Source of the DNA: a virus | DNA: 20,585 bases | Strand: one strand, 5' to 3' | IMG/VR virus record: IMGVR_UViG_3300042557_001774 | Coordinates: 1 to 20,585 of that record | Shown here: positions 20,377 through 20,585 of the stretch, piece after piece | Layout: each line of letters opens with the position of its first letter | Numbering within the stretch: the first letter of the stretch is position 1 | The notes under the pieces: model-generated | Seen by the model: the letters and a program-made list of their open reading frames with translations, nothing else | Told to the model about the DNA's origin: nothing | The model's database searches: none | Position numbers and translations under genes: made by a program

Positions 20377-20585
20377 ATGCAATATATCTGTAAAGAATGT
20401 AATTTAGAATTTAAAAGTTTATGGGGATTGTCTTCCCATAATGTTCAAAAACACAAATTAAAACCTGAAGATTTATACATAGAGTATGAGTTAAAAGGTC
20501 AAAAACCAACATGTGCTTGTGGTTGTGGAGAAACACCAAATTTTTTAGGAATCAAAAAAGGTTTTGTAAAATATATATTAGGTCA
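20377..20585 (+). CDS. Zinc-finger homing-endonuclease-like protein (partial, C-terminus outside window)
   Basis: The frame starts with MQYICKECNLEFKSLWGLSS and stays open to the edge (69 complete codons). Residues C5, C8, H21 and H26 form a C2H2 finger. A second cysteine cluster (CACGCG at about 46-51), followed by FLGIKKGFVKYILG, is a pattern I associate with the N-termini of phage HNH or Vsr-like homing endonucleases. The catalytic domain would lie beyond the window, so the class is unproven. The gene has a near-ideal Shine-Dalgarno sequence (AAGGAGGA), unlike every other gene here, held inside a hairpin. It follows the tail tube gene directly, a typical position for such mobile genes. Confidence 0.6.
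   Translation, partial: MQYICKECNLEFKSLWGLSSHNVQKHKLKPEDLYIEYELKGQKPTCACGCGETPNFLGIKKGFVKYILG

Noticed and set aside
1-20585. tRNA, rRNA or integrase genes, attachment sites
   Set aside because: No cloverleaf-like sequence, no rRNA-like stretch and no recombinase ORF was recognised on either strand.

Overview
The window looks like the late (virion-structure) region of a T4-like, contractile-tailed phage genome. The clearest anchors are a tail sheath protein (10225-13317, gp18-like C-terminus) and a tail tube protein (19821-20309, gp19-like). Around them are fibre-like proteins, likely head-tail connector proteins, a SNF2-type helicase, a ClpP protease and three homing endonucleases. The DNA is strongly AT-rich. 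Almost no gene has a Shine-Dalgarno sequence; start codons follow A-rich leaders instead. The ClpP has the extended N-terminus and internal motifs typical of Bacteroidota ClpP. Together these suggest a phage of a Bacteroidota (for example flavobacterial) host, probably aquatic. The host is an inference; I see no RNA gene, integrase or chromosomal gene that would fix it.

Layout. 1-2024 is a leftward operon: a glycine/tyrosine-rich structural (neck-like) protein, then a fibre-like protein with beta-roll repeats that runs off the left edge. 2130-2925 is a rightward GIY-YIG homing-endonuclease module preceded by an overlapping 49-residue basic ORF. 2882-4702 is a leftward SNF2-family helicase. 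4784-9870 is a rightward structural operon: two connector-like proteins, a 748-residue modular tail fibre and a 406-residue LDAFGRLR-type structural protein. 9907-10077 is a tiny leftward ribbon-helix-helix repressor gene with two copies of a 17-bp operator-like repeat in its promoter. The tail sheath follows, closed by a strong C(UUCG)G terminator. Next come a Vsr-like, zinc-finger homing endonuclease, two small charged proteins ending at a bidirectional terminator, a leftward pair (small membrane protein and ClpP), a rightward 841-residue protein with hydrophobic stretches, the tail tube gene, and the start of a third endonuclease-like gene at the right edge.

How it fits together. Sheath and tube would form the contractile tail, the fibres would contact the host, and the connector-like proteins would join head and tail. 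The 167-, 200- and 841-residue proteins look like internal or assembly proteins but are not assignable by family. The endonucleases are probably selfish genes placed at transcription-unit boundaries.

The most interesting non-coding signals are two. First, the exact octamer ATATTTAT recurs upstream of nearly every transcription unit, on both strands and always in the same orientation relative to the gene; it is probably the phage's late promoter. Second, the right-edge endonuclease gene has the window's only strong Shine-Dalgarno sequence. It is buried in a 15-bp hairpin whose apical part contains one of those promoter motifs, an arrangement like the T4 genes whose translation is blocked on read-through transcripts and allowed only from an internal late promoter.
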